DNA of 33,386 bases from Sphingomonas sanguinis (GTDB lineage: Bacteria; Pseudomonadota; Alphaproteobacteria; Sphingomonadales; Sphingomonadaceae), in the NCBI RefSeq assembly GCF_001476905.1, contig NZ_LDTE01000110.1, positions 1 to 33,386 of the forward strand, in the 5' to 3' direction. Within the stretch, counting starts at the first letter, position 1. Each line of letters starts with the position of its first letter. Both the position numbers and the translations under genes were made by a program. Positions 8,417 to 16,492 of this stretch are shown here, piece after piece. The notes below the pieces were generated by a model. It was given only the letters and a program-made list of their open reading frames with translations, ran no database searches and had not been told where the DNA came from.

Positions 8417-8882
8417 GGTTGAAGCCTTTTCAAGAGAACCTTGACATTATCGCCTGCAGGGCTATCTGAAAATCTCCGGCTTTGAGAACGCGGGCGCAAG
8501 CCTCCCCTCATCGTCAAAGGAACCTTCAAGGCCCGCCTCTGGCGGGCCTTTTCCGTTTGGGCTTCTTTTTTCCGCCCTTCCGCAGCAGATTTTTGCGACA
8601 CGGACCTGCTCGCAAAACCCCGCTCCTTCTGCGTGTCGCAAAGCTTAGGATATCAGCGACACTGCCACGTTCCTGAAACGTCATCGTCGTGTGCTCGTTT
8701 CGGAAAAGTACAATCGGGAACAGATGTCAGGAATTGTGCCTGCCGGTGCGGCAATCCGCCCTTCCCCCTTTGCTCCCACGACACCGCCTGGTCGCGTCAG
8801 ATGCGCTTCGACATGAGAGGGAGTTAGCAGGTGAGCGAGAGCATCGCTCGATAGTCCCCCCCCATCGTCGTCAGGTGTCCAT
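8417..8882. other. Gene-poor spacer between Abi gene and plasmid backbone
   Basis: I see no supported gene in this stretch. It contains one strong rho-independent terminator, listed separately. The short open frames on both strands lack ribosome-binding sites and recognisable composition. Confidence 0.4.
8530..8552 (+). terminator. Rho-independent terminator
   Basis: A perfect 8-bp GC stem, GGCCCGCC and GGCGGGCC, with a TCT loop, followed directly by TTTT on the plus strand. This is a textbook intrinsic terminator for plus-strand transcription. No supported plus-strand gene lies directly upstream, so it may end a small transcript or insulate the plasmid backbone from the defence block. Confidence 0.75.
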
Positions 8883-9170
8883 ATGAAACACGCGCGCATC
8901 CAGCAGCGGGACTTCTTTGATCCTGCCCCCGACCTCAACATAGAGCCGCTAAACGCGGCCGAGATGGAGGCGCCGCGTGGCGAACCGATCGCCATCCCTT
9001 GCGGCTTCATGACGAAGACCAACGAGCGATGCCAGCGACTGGCAAACAGGCCCGTCATGCTGGAGGGGCATCAGATGACGTGTAGAAGCCGTCCTATGCT
9101 GTTCTGCGACCCTGCCTGCTACAATGCCTCCAAGCGGGCCGACGAGATTATCGCGGATCCGTCCGCTTAA
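8883..9170 (+). CDS. Small Cys-containing plasmid protein, unknown
   Basis: A 95-residue hypothetical protein. Its C-terminal half has a run of cysteines (in IPCGFM, ERCQRL, TCRSRP, LFCDPACYN) that could form a zinc knuckle. An AGGTG box lies about seven bases before the ATG. It is followed by another short gene with a strong Shine-Dalgarno, so small plasmid genes seem to be clustered here. No function can be assigned. Confidence 0.5.
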   Translation: MKHARIQQRDFFDPAPDLNIEPLNAAEMEAPRGEPIAIPCGFMTKTNERCQRLANRPVMLEGHQMTCRSRPMLFCDPACYNASKRADEIIADPSA

Positions 9171-9285
9171 TTGATGCAAACGGCCCCCTCCCCCAGCGCC
9201 GACATGCGGATATTGTGACAATCTCTTCGGAGCGTGGCCGCCCGCCAGCTCGGTCGAGCCGTGCCGCATCTGCAGGAGGCCGATG

Positions 9286-9604
9286 ATGTTTGTGCCGATC
9301 CCATGGAGCCGACCTCGCCGTCTCTTGATGCCCGGTCTCCTGAATGCTGGCGCGTCGCTTTACGGGATCGCGACGGACTGTCTGGTGGCTGCCTTCGCCA
9401 TATCGCCATCATCGGGTCGGGAATTTGTGAAGGCCTTCACCCTCATGCTGTTCGTTATAGGGTCTGTCCTGGCTGTCGACGGGATATTGGCAGTACGTAC
9501 CGGGATCGATCGCACCTGGCCGTTCGGCTCGCGTGCTGGGCGTCGGGAAGATCCTCGCGTCTGCCGCCGCCTTGATGTTGGTCATCTTCAGCCTACTGGT
9601 CTAA
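9286..9604 (+). pseudogene. Small membrane protein gene, apparently frameshifted
   Basis: The start is convincing: AGGAGG at 9274-9279, six bases before an ATG (9286; another ATG at 9283). The first ~75 codons encode a hydrophobic protein with two likely membrane spans (LYGIATDCLVAAFAIS and FTLMLFVIGSVLAVDGIL). Near 9530 the frame then passes into an Arg-rich, unnatural sequence, while the +1 frame continues with a third span (ILASAAALMLVIFSLLV) and stops at 9602. One extra base around 9530 would explain this. Either the gene is broken or the base is a sequencing error. The protein family is unknown. Confidence 0.45.
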
Positions 9605-9615
9605 GTATCCCATGC

Positions 9616-9735
9616 GCGCGATCATGCACCTGCGCACCTGCGCACCTGCGCACCTATGCACAGGTGCGCTCTCGCACATTCGCGGCATTGCGACTGCGCT
9701 TCTATGCACCTACGCCCCTGTGCATCAATGCACAT
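9616..9735. repeat. 8-bp-phased repeat array 1, presumed centromere
   Basis: Fifteen consecutive 8-bp units without spacers, every one fitting N-Y-G-C at positions 1-4 and mostly R at 5, including three exact copies of GCGCACCT. The strict 8-bp step is what an array of ribbon-helix-helix dimers would read, as with the 8-bp met boxes of MetJ or the 7-bp heptads of omega. It is the first of five such arrays around the parA gene and is the longest perfect one. Confidence 0.75.
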
Positions 9736-9903
9736 ATCATTGGGCGCGTCTCCGAGATTGAGCGCACGCTCGGCCCTAGCCTGCGAGGGGCGCGGATGCC
9801 CTTTCCCCAATGCGCTAGCTAGATCGGCCGCTCCCTCTTCACCCCCCCCTTTGATTTTGAAGATCGTGCGAAAGCGTTATGCTGCACACCCTGCGCTGAA
9901 ATG

Positions 9904-9951
9904 ATGTACCTGTGCACCGGTGCACACCCGCGATAATGCGATATCGCAATC
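9904..9951. repeat. 8-bp-phased repeat array 2
   Basis: Six consecutive 8-bp units, five of which fit N-Y-G-C (for example GTGCACCG, GTGCACAC, CCGCGATA). It includes a perfect 14-bp palindrome, GTGCACCGGTGCAC. Same register rule as array 1; probably part of the same partition site. Confidence 0.6.
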
Positions 9952-10048
9952 GACGTAGAAGTGTTTCACTCGGCAGGGGCCCGACCGACAAACGACAGGT
10001 TGCTGGCGCAGACCCTGCGAGACGGAGCAAAGGGGCAGCGGCGGGCGG

Positions 10049-10112
10049 ATGCACTGTTGCGATAATGCACCATCGCAGGTGTGCACAGGTGCGATGGTGC
10101 GTCGTCGCAACA
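10049..10112. repeat. 8-bp-phased repeat array 3
   Basis: Eight consecutive 8-bp units, all fitting N-Y-G-C (ATGCACTG, TTGCGATA, ATGCACCA, TCGCAGGT, GTGCACAG and so on). The pattern fades on both sides, so the edges are sharp. Confidence 0.65.
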
Positions 10113-10396
10113 TCGTGTTGCGCGATGGGGTGAGGCATCGGTGATCGGTTGCTCGTGGCGCGGGTAGCTGATGAACGTCGAAGGCGAGGATCTCACCGAG
10201 AATTGCTAGAGAAAATCCTGACGGAGAGCCTGACGCCACCAGCTAAACGAAGCAGGGCAGGGCAAACGCGTGCGAGACCTACCCCAGGAACCAGTCAGTT
10301 CACCGATGCAGCACCACCATGCTGTGAGCCGAGCTGGCCTGCGCTGCGATGTTGGCACTATCGAGCAAGGTCATTCAGCCACACTGACCGAAAGTC

Positions 10397-10524
10397 GCGC
10401 ACCTGTGCGAAAGTGCACCTGCGCACATCCGCACACGTGCGTTTTCGCGCTTGTGCGTTACCACGACTATGTGCATACATACCGACGCAATCGCGCACGT
10501 GTGCACAGTCGCGACAGTGCATAG
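10397..10524. repeat. 8-bp-phased repeat array 4, parA promoter/operator region
   Basis: Sixteen consecutive 8-bp units, 13 fitting N-Y-G-C; the three misfits lie together in the middle (10461-10484). The array ends eight bases before the parA Shine-Dalgarno, so a protein bound here would cover the parA promoter. This is the layout of type Ib partition loci, where the small RHH protein binds one region both as centromere and as operator to repress the operon. Binding is inferred; the phasing is directly visible. Confidence 0.7.
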
Positions 10525-10544
10525 GGGAAAGCGAGGAGATCAAG

Positions 10545-11213
10545 GTGAAGACAGTGGCTCTCATTGCGCAGAAGGGCGGGGTCGGAAAGACGACGCTCGC
10601 GATCCACCTCGCGACAGCCTTCGCAGCTACCGGTAAGAACACCTTGCTGCTCGACCTCGATCCACAGGCCAGCGCGGCCGAATGGAAGGATCATCGCGCG
10701 AACGAGACTCCAGCAGTGCTGTCGATCCAGCCATCCAGGCTGGCTAAGGTTCTCGAGGAAGCGCAGTCGATGGGTGCCGACGTGGTAATCCTTGATACGG
10801 CCCCGCACAGCGAGAGTACCGCTCTTGAGGCGGCAAAGGCGGCAGACCTGATACTCGTACCGTGTCAGCCCACGATCATGGATCTCAGGGCAATGTCGAA
10901 GACGGTCGAGCTACTGAAACTGGTTGGCAAAACGGCGTTCGCAGTCCTCAACGGCGTGCCTCACCAGGGCACCGGTGGCCAGGAGGCGGCCGAGACGATC
11001 GTTTCTTCATTCGGCCTTCAGGTCGCAGACCAGTCGTTCGGGGATCGCGTCGCTTTCAGCCGCTGTATGATCTCGGGCCAAGCGGCGCAGGAGGTCGAGC
11101 CAAACGGAAAGGCTGCCGCAGAGGTGACCGCCTTGTTTGACTGGGTAGTCGCACATCTGCACAATCGCACACGTGCACCTGCGAAGCACAAGGAGAAGGG
11201 TGAGGCAGCATGA
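10545..11213 (+). CDS. parA: ParA-family partition ATPase
   Basis: Plasmid partition ATPase of 222 residues, the short type without an N-terminal DNA-binding domain (type Ib). The deviant Walker A motif KGGVGKTT occupies residues 10-17, and a Walker B-like VVILDTAP stretch follows near the middle. The GTG at 10545 is chosen because GAGGAG lies six bases upstream and the start fits ParA homologues (MKTVALIAQKGGVGK). The frame is open back to 10149, but that part overlaps the repeat arrays. The downstream partner is an RHH protein. With it and the 8-bp arrays the gene should form a ParA/centromere-binding-protein/parC cassette that keeps the plasmid segregating. The end of the gene itself carries four more repeat units. 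Confidence 0.92.
   Translation: MKTVALIAQKGGVGKTTLAIHLATAFAATGKNTLLLDLDPQASAAEWKDHRANETPAVLSIQPSRLAKVLEEAQSMGADVVILDTAPHSESTALEAAKAADLILVPCQPTIMDLRAMSKTVELLKLVGKTAFAVLNGVPHQGTGGQEAAETIVSSFGLQVADQSFGDRVAFSRCMISGQAAQEVEPNGKAAAEVTALFDWVVAHLHNRTRAPAKHKEKGEAA
11149..11180. repeat. 8-bp-phased repeat array 5 inside parA
   Basis: Four consecutive units, TCGCACAT, CTGCACAA, TCGCACAC and GTGCACCT, in the same 8-bp step as the upstream arrays but lying in the last codons of parA, 30 bases before the RHH gene. It could be an internal operator or an extension of the centromere. Because it is coding, the repeat dictates the His/Thr/Arg-rich ParA tail. Confidence 0.5.
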
Positions 11214-11515
11214 CTAAAAAGGTTGGCTTCGCGGCAGGCCTCGGAAAGCTGGGAGAGATTGGTGGCAAGGCTGCGCCAGCGCCGTCGACTACCGTTCGAC
11301 CGGCCGAGACGGGGCAGGGGGGCGGGCCTGCGCGGGCGGCGCGGGGCGCTCAGCGAAACGGCAAGGTGAACATCGCTGGCTACTTCGATCCCGCGGTTCG
11401 TAAGCAGCTTGCGATGCTGGCGGTCGAGCACGACACCGACCAGGTCAAGCTCATGGCGGAAGCCCTGAATCTACTGTTTGAAAAGTACGGGCGGTCGCCG
11501 ATCGCCTCCGCTTGA
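11210..11515 (+). CDS. Ribbon-helix-helix centromere-binding protein (ParG-like)
   Basis: A 101-residue protein. Residues 1-50 are a flexible Gly/Ala/Arg-rich tail. Residues ~51-95 form a ribbon-helix-helix domain, with a KVNIAGYF strand for DNA contact followed by two helices (DPAVRKQLAMLAVEH and DQVKLMAEALNLLFEKYG). This is the architecture of ParG and related type Ib partner proteins, whose mobile tail stimulates the ParA ATPase. The start overlaps the parA stop by four bases (ATGA), so the two are coupled. It is the obvious candidate to bind the 8-bp arrays. Identity as ParG itself is not claimed. Confidence 0.8.
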   Translation: MTKKVGFAAGLGKLGEIGGKAAPAPSTTVRPAETGQGGGPARAARGAQRNGKVNIAGYFDPAVRKQLAMLAVEHDTDQVKLMAEALNLLFEKYGRSPIASA

Positions 11516-11951
11516 AATGCCCCCGTCGTCAGTTGCGGCGAGGTTGAACGCGGGCTAGAGGACCGTGTGCAGGAGCAGACGGCGATGATGCCGTTTGAGC
11601 CGAAGCCGACAGGGTGCTACGGCGAGGCATGGCTTACGCTTCCGTAATCCAGACCCCCTTTACCGACCGCTCCACCGACACAGCCTCTCGCGTTTTCAAA
11701 AGCACGAAGAAGGGGAGCCGAGTGGGCCGGGACTGGCCAAAATCGTCAGAAACAGGGCCTCTAAAGCCTGTTTTCGGGTCAAATTTCGTGCTTTCGGAAA
11801 CGCCAGCGGCCGGATTTTCGTGCTTTCAAAAACGCAAGAACGTCGGAAGCGAATTATCAAAAACACGAGAGCGTCGAGGTCGCTCGGGATCGCTGCTGAA
11901 CCCGATCCACTCCCCTCGGCGAATGCGGAGATAGATGAAGGTAAGCTGACC
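11516..11951. other. Presumed replication origin region with iterons, left side
   Basis: No gene is supported between the RHH gene and repA. The stretch holds iteron-like elements built on TTTTCAAAAGCACGA and its complement: 11688-11708 (TCGCGTTTTCAAAAGCACGAA), 11785-11802 and 11815-11834 in the opposite orientation, and a weaker one at 11855-11870. The core is itself nearly palindromic (CGTG...CACG), typical of Rep-binding sites. Matching copies follow the rep gene, so the origin may lie on either side. Confidence 0.65.
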
Positions 11952-12809
11952 ATGGCAGAGCAAGAACAGGGCGAGCTTTTCCTGCTTGATAGCCCTCTCC
12001 ACGGCCCAGTCCGCGGGGAGCGGTCACTCATGGCCTGGCCGTTCTTCGCATTGGCGAAAAAGGCATGGATGCAACCGCTCACCTATAAAAAGGGCGACGT
12101 GTCGATCGAGGTGGGACCGGGGCCGAAAGGGGTGGCCACGATCTATGATAAGGAGATCCTCCTCTACATCGCCAGCCTAATGGTCGCCAAGGTCGAGGCC
12201 GGCAAGCACATTGGCCAAGAGTTCAGCTTCACTGCGAATGACCTATTCAGCGTTACAGGCGCCAACAAATCCGCCCGCTCTTATAGGCGCTTATCTGAAG
12301 CACTCGAGAGACTTCAAGGTACGCAGATCAAAACGAATATCGAAGCTGGCGGGGAAGGCGAAGAGGGCTTCTTCTCATGGCTGCAAGAGGCAAAGCTGCA
12401 ATACATCAAGGGTGACGGTGGCGAGAAACGTTTGAAGGCAGTCAAGGTCCGCCTTTGCGACTGGTTGTATCGGGCGATCATGGTCGATCGCCAAGTCTTG
12501 GAATACGCATCAACGTACTTCCAGCTCGGTCCAGTCGAACGTCGCCTCTATGAGGTCGCACGCTCCTTGTGCGCCGACGGCCAAACAACCATCCCGCTGG
12601 AAGATTTGCGGCTTCAAATGGGCTATCAAGGCTCGCCGCGTCAGTTCAAGTTTGCGCTCACCAAAACTATCGAAGAGGATCCGATCCCTGGTTTCCAATT
12701 TGAGATCGAGGACCAAGGTCTCAGCACGTTGACAGCAGCGGGGCGGACAGTCCGGGAATACACTGTCAAAATAATTCCAGAGAGCACGCCCAAGCGTCGC
12801 GCGTCATAG
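11952..12809 (+). CDS. repA: Plasmid replication initiator, RepA family
   Basis: A 285-residue initiator of the plasmid RepA family, as carried by many sphingomonad and related alphaproteobacterial plasmids. Recognisable parts are the N-terminal RSLMAWPFFALAK segment, the central IYDKEILLYIAS and SFTANDLFSVTG blocks (winged-helix-like), and the C-terminal LGPVERRLYEVARSLC and KFALTKTIEEDPIPGF blocks. The ATG at 11952 is preferred: although the frame is open to 11595, the upstream part overlaps the iterons and reads as Ser/Arg-rich non-protein. The iterons on both sides of the gene are its likely binding sites, for initiation and autorepression. Confidence 0.85.
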   Translation: MAEQEQGELFLLDSPLHGPVRGERSLMAWPFFALAKKAWMQPLTYKKGDVSIEVGPGPKGVATIYDKEILLYIASLMVAKVEAGKHIGQEFSFTANDLFSVTGANKSARSYRRLSEALERLQGTQIKTNIEAGGEGEEGFFSWLQEAKLQYIKGDGGEKRLKAVKVRLCDWLYRAIMVDRQVLEYASTYFQLGPVERRLYEVARSLCADGQTTIPLEDLRLQMGYQGSPRQFKFALTKTIEEDPIPGFQFEIEDQGLSTLTAAGRTVREYTVKIIPESTPKRRAS

Positions 12810-12858
12810 GCGCTCCCGATTCGAGGAGGGCCGACGCGAGCGCCCTTGTTCGGCCTTC

Positions 12859-12964
12859 TCGTGTTTTCAAAAGCACGAATTATTGTCCCGTGGCGCGGGA
12901 GGGGGCTGCCCACGTGTTTTCAAAAGCACGAATATTAGTCGCCTAATGTTGTCGAAAGCACGAA
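12859..12964. repeat. Iterons downstream of repA
   Basis: Three same-orientation copies of a palindromic iteron: 12859-12879 (TCGTGTTTTCAAAAGCACGA core), 12912-12933 (nearly identical), and a diverged copy at 12948-12964 (GTCGAAAGCACGAA). They match the copies upstream of repA, so the origin elements bracket the initiator gene. Confidence 0.75.
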
Positions 12965-13067
12965 TCACGCATGTTTCGCGAATGGCCGTGGTACGCCACT
13001 ATGCGGCCGCCTAGGTCGCAGTCCGCGGCCTGGAAAAATTGGGAATGGCTGTGACCACATAAACGAA

Positions 13068-13088
13068 TGCCCGGCACGAGGCCGGGCA
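13068..13088. terminator. GC-rich hairpin
   Basis: Perfect stem TGCCCGGC / GCCGGGCA with a five-base ACGAG loop between repA and the HTH gene. There is no T-run on either side, so it may be a weak terminator, an mRNA-stabilising hairpin or an origin structure. Confidence 0.35.
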
Positions 13089-13254
13089 CCCTGAGACCGC
13101 TATGTCCGATGCCGGCAAGCATCGAAAGAGCCGTTGAACGCTCAAGACATACTGGTTTCTGAGCTTCGGTTCAAGGGTTGCGCGCTTCGCGCCATGGGTG
13201 AGTTTTGCCCCGGTCCCGGCCCAATGCGAGGGCAGGAAATTGGCTGCAATAACA

Positions 13255-14073
13255 ATGGCAGAGGCGGCTCTGGCCGTGCTCGGCGGTGCCCGCTTCAAGC
13301 GGAAGCCCTCGCGATCTGGCGCAACCCACCGCACTGGGGCGCCCGTGCGGCGCGACAGCATCGAGGCTGGTACGTTCGAAGACGCCTTCTTTTCGCGTCC
13401 CGGCAAGGGGGAGACCGATCGGATCTACAAGCGCGCTGCGGCGCTCAGCGCCGGACGGGCGAACCTGCGCGCAAGGATCGCGCACGAAGAGCGAGAGCCG
13501 ACACCGCGGGAGGCCGCTATCCTGCGCTTCAGCCGTAACACGCTGGCGGTCCTCGAGGCATTGCTCAGGATCGCGCGAGTCCAAGCAGGCCGTGTGTACC
13601 CCACCCTCGACTATCTGGCCGAGACTGTCGGTATCGGACGCCGCACCGTCATCCGTGCACTCGCGCTTCTGACCGAACTCGGCTTCGTTCTTGCCCAGCG
13701 TCGCTTCAAACGCGTCGAGATCGACGGCGTTGGACCACGCTATAAGCAAACCAGCAATGCGTACCGCATGCTTATGCCGGCCTGGATCGAGGCTTACCTT
13801 CCGCGCTGGCTGCGCCCGGCTCCTTTGCCTGCGGACGTCGTCCAGCAGGAAGCTGAGCGGATCGAGCAGACGGCCGCGATGCTCAGCTCACTGTCGCGTC
13901 GGGAATATGCGTTGGCGACGGTCGACGGCCAACTAGGCAAGGTTCTCGCGCGCCTTGGCGCCGCGATCGATGCCAAAGAGAGCGAGTGCCAACCTGGCTC
14001 GCAACCGCTCCTAAACTCATATATCATTAGCTCAGAAAGGCTTGGCCTCGCCGGCCAAGACGTTCACGCCTGA
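13255..14073 (+). CDS. Helix-turn-helix plasmid protein
   Basis: Probable DNA-binding protein, 272 residues from the ATG at 13255 (or 291 from a GTG at 13198; the later start reads more naturally as MAEAALAVLGG). The middle contains a winged-HTH pattern: YPTLDYLAETVGIGRRTVIRALALLTELGF followed by a strand-rich RRFKRV wing. The N-terminus has a basic FKRKPSRSGATHRTG region. Genes of this kind commonly sit next to repA in sphingomonad plasmids and may regulate replication or act as accessory initiators; that role is inferred. The IS5 copy lies 150 bases past its end and has not disrupted it. Confidence 0.65.
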   Translation: MAEAALAVLGGARFKRKPSRSGATHRTGAPVRRDSIEAGTFEDAFFSRPGKGETDRIYKRAAALSAGRANLRARIAHEEREPTPREAAILRFSRNTLAVLEALLRIARVQAGRVYPTLDYLAETVGIGRRTVIRALALLTELGFVLAQRRFKRVEIDGVGPRYKQTSNAYRMLMPAWIEAYLPRWLRPAPLPADVVQQEAERIEQTAAMLSSLSRREYALATVDGQLGKVLARLGAAIDAKESECQPGSQPLLNSYIISSERLGLAGQDVHA

Positions 14074-14221
14074 CGGCGAGAGTGCCGGAACCACAACGCA
14101 CATCTCAACCAAGACCCAAAGACGGGCTGTTGGAGCGCCGGCTACGCCGTCGCATTGCTCCCAAGAGGAGCATGCGTTTTCTGACGTCGATTATCGTGAA
14201 GGCGCGAACGCTGAGAGGTTA

Positions 14222-15135
14222 GAGCCCGACTCATAATTCGAGTTTAGCGATACGGCGTGTCATCCGCCTGATGGAGGCGATGACAAGCCATGCTTCTGCG
14301 GAGGCGAAGGATGCCTCCCAGTCTTTGGCGAGACGGCGGCATCGGTTGAGCCAGGCGATGGTGCGTTCGACGACCCAGCGCCGGGGCAGGACGACGAAGC
14401 GGTGGGCGTCGGAACGCCGGACGATCTCGATGACGAGGCGGTCGATATGCGCGATGGCATCGGCCAGTTTCTGCCCGGCATAGCCGCCATCGGCGAAGAA
14501 ACGGTCAAGCGCGGGATAGGCGTCGCGACAGCGCTCGATGAGGTTCGGTGCGCCGTCACGGTCCTGGATATCGGCGGCCAGAACCAGTCCGTCGAGCAGG
14601 TTGCCGGTCGTGTCGGTCGCGATGTGGCGCTTGCGCCCCTTGACCTTCTTGCCGGCGTCATAGCCGCGCGGCCCACCCGCTTCAGTGGTTTTCACCGACT
14701 GGCTGTCGATGATGCCTGCGGTCGGTTCGGCCTCGCGCCCCTCCGCGACCCGCACTCCGGCTACCAGCACCGCGTTGATCGCATCGAGTAGGCCGCTGTC
14801 GCGCATTCGGTAGAAATGGTACTGTACAGTCGTGAAGGGCGGAAAGTCGCGGGGCAGTTGCGCCCACTGGCATCCCGTCGCGGCAAGGTACTGGATCGCG
14901 TTCCACAGATCCCGTGCCCGGTGCAGGCGTGGGCGGCCCACCTTCGTCGTTCGAGCCAGCAGCGGCGCGATGATCGCCCATTCCTCGTCGGTACAGTCGC
15001 TTGTGTAACGCAGCCTTCTTCTGTCATGCTCGCGACGAGCGGTTTCGGTCCAGCCCATGTGGCCTCCAAGGTCTTCGCAAACCCCGGTGAATCACAACTG
15101 ACCGAAATCGCTCAACCTAATTATCGGTCGGGCTC
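14222..15135. mobile_element. IS5-family insertion sequence (IS1031-like)
   Basis: A complete 914-bp insertion sequence. The inverted repeats begin GAGCCCGAC at 14222 and end GTCGGGCTC at 15135, with 15 of the first 17 positions matching. A direct TTA flanks both ends (14219-14221 and 15136-15138); this TNA-type 3-bp duplication is characteristic of the IS1031 subgroup. The clean duplication indicates a simple, probably recent transposition into non-coding DNA. Confidence 0.88.
14231..15058 (-). CDS. IS5-family transposase
   Basis: Single-frame DDE transposase of 275 residues, full length for the subgroup. The N-terminal DUF4096-like region (YTSDCTDEEWAIIAPLL...GRPRLHRARDLWNAI) is followed by the catalytic D in IIDSQSVKTT, the second D in FFADGGYAG, and the terminal RRWVVERTIAWLNRCRRL block with the catalytic E. 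No internal stop or frameshift is seen, so the element is probably active. Confidence 0.93.
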   Translation of the reverse strand: MGWTETARREHDRRRLRYTSDCTDEEWAIIAPLLARTTKVGRPRLHRARDLWNAIQYLAATGCQWAQLPRDFPPFTTVQYHFYRMRDSGLLDAINAVLVAGVRVAEGREAEPTAGIIDSQSVKTTEAGGPRGYDAGKKVKGRKRHIATDTTGNLLDGLVLAADIQDRDGAPNLIERCRDAYPALDRFFADGGYAGQKLADAIAHIDRLVIEIVRRSDAHRFVVLPRRWVVERTIAWLNRCRRLAKDWEASFASAEAWLVIASIRRMTRRIAKLEL

Positions 15136-15267
15136 TTAGAATTGCGCAAGTGCGACCGAGCGATACGCAAGTTGTGGCAAGGTCGAACGGAGCGGTTGTG
15201 AACCAGGCGGTACGATCAATCTCGACTAAATTTGCGATGATGCCGGTCACATAGGTGTTGTTGCCCC

Positions 15268-16110
15268 CTAAATGGCTGACAGGGCCTCGCGTGTTTTCGC
15301 GATGAACTCGCGGGGTGACCTATAGCCGAGGGCGCGGTGTGGATGCACCTCGTTATAGTGGTCGAGCCAGGCTGGCAGCTGCGCGATGACGGTCTGCGCG
15401 TCTGGCCTGGGGTTCACGCGGACATAGTCGCGTTTGAGGGTGCGGACGAACGCCTCGGCCATGCCGTTGAACTGCGGGCTGCTGACCGGGGTCGTGCGCG
15501 GGACCAGGCCGATGCCGCGAGCAAAGGTGCGGGTGTCGCGCGCGGTGTAGCAGCTACCGTTATCCGTCAGCCACTCGATCGGTTCGGGCACGCGGTTCAC
15601 CCGGCCGTAGCGGTACTCGACGGTCGCGACCATCAAGTCCTGCACGTCCTCGGCGGTGATGCCGCCCGTGGTAGCCACATGCCCCATCGCCTCGCGGTCA
15701 CAGCAGTCGAGTGCGAAGGCGACACGAACCTTCTCGCCGTTGTCGCAGGCAATCTCCAGCCCGTCCGAACACCAGCGGGTGTTGCGCTGGTCGACGGCGA
15801 CGCGGCCGTCGTGACGGCGTTCCTCGCGCTGTTCGCCGCCTCGCTGGAGCAGCAGGCCATGCACTTTCATGACGCGGTACACCCGCTTGGGATTGGGCGC
15901 TGCGCGCCCGGTCTTCTCGGCTTGGCGGCGCAGTAGGGCATGGACACGACGATAGCCATAGGTCGGCAGATCGGCGACGAGCAGCCGGATATCGGCGACC
16001 AGCTCGGCATCCGGCAGTGGTGGTCGCCCGCGCGGTCGTGGCGGTGGCCGGTTGCGCATCGCAGACAGATGCGGGCGGGAAATGCCAAGCGCATCGGCGA
16101 CCGCGGTCAC
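15268..16110 (-). CDS. IS3-family transposase OrfB (IS2 group)
   Basis: Integrase-core half of an IS2-type transposase, 280 residues. It has the HTH-21-like segment (LPTYGYRRVHALL), then the rve core with catalytic residues in CSDGLEI, WLTDNGSCY and EAFVRTLKRDY, and ends in the usual HPHRALGYRSPREF motif. It is normally made as an OrfAB fusion by programmed frameshifting; the overlap with orfA is four bases. The frame is intact. Confidence 0.9.
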   Translation of the reverse strand: MTAVADALGISRPHLSAMRNRPPPRPRGRPPLPDAELVADIRLLVADLPTYGYRRVHALLRRQAEKTGRAAPNPKRVYRVMKVHGLLLQRGGEQREERRHDGRVAVDQRNTRWCSDGLEIACDNGEKVRVAFALDCCDREAMGHVATTGGITAEDVQDLMVATVEYRYGRVNRVPEPIEWLTDNGSCYTARDTRTFARGIGLVPRTTPVSSPQFNGMAEAFVRTLKRDYVRVNPRPDAQTVIAQLPAWLDHYNEVHPHRALGYRSPREFIAKTREALSAI

Positions 16111-16492
16111 AGAACGTCCCCCGGCAACGAGGTCAAGCGCAAGAGCAGTTTTTTTGGGCCTGCGGCCCGGGACACGGCCTCACGCAGCAGTTCATTCTCC
16201 ATGGCCTTCTTGCCCAGTAGCCGCTGCAACTCGCGCACCTGCGCTTCCAGCGCCCGGTACTCGGAGGCCGGCACCACCTCCTCGCCGGCTGCTGCGGCGG
16301 TCAGCGCCCCCTGGTTCATCAGGCGCCGCCAGGTGAACACCTGGCTGCCGCTGATGCCGTGCTGGCGGGCGACGAGCGACACGCTCATCCCCGGCAGATA
16401 CGTCTCCTCGACAATCCGGACCTTCTCCTCCGGCGCTGCACACCGGAGAGGACCTCGCCGTCATTGTAACGCCTAGTCGTACCGTCAGTCAT
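16107..16492 (-). pseudogene. IS3-family OrfA, 5' end apparently frameshifted
   Basis: The DNA-binding half of the IS2-group transposase. The C-terminal 93 residues read cleanly from 16388 (MSVSLVARQHGISGSQVFTWRRL, then a leucine-zipper-like coiled coil). An expected N-terminus is also present, starting ATG at 16492 (MTDGTTRRYNDGEVLS), but it is in a different frame. The PEEKVRIVEETYLPG segment that should link them is in the 16388 frame. An indel around 16437-16450 would explain this. The element may therefore be inactive, or it initiates at 16388 with a short OrfA. Confidence 0.6.

Noticed and set aside
8530..8552. Terminator as evidence for an upstream small RNA
   Set aside because: The hairpin is real, but I could not find a promoter or structured transcript upstream, so no RNA gene is called.
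9839..10239. Overlapping minus-strand open frames across the repeat arrays
   Set aside because: They are produced by the GC-rich octads, show Cys/His/Arg-rich unnatural composition and have no ribosome-binding sites.
9616..10524. CRISPR-like repeat array
   Set aside because: Units are 8 bp, degenerate and without spacers; no cas genes. The arrangement fits binding sites for a partition protein.
11595..11951. N-terminal extension of RepA
   Set aside because: Reads as low-quality Ser/Arg-rich sequence over the iterons; homologous RepA proteins begin near MAEQEQ.
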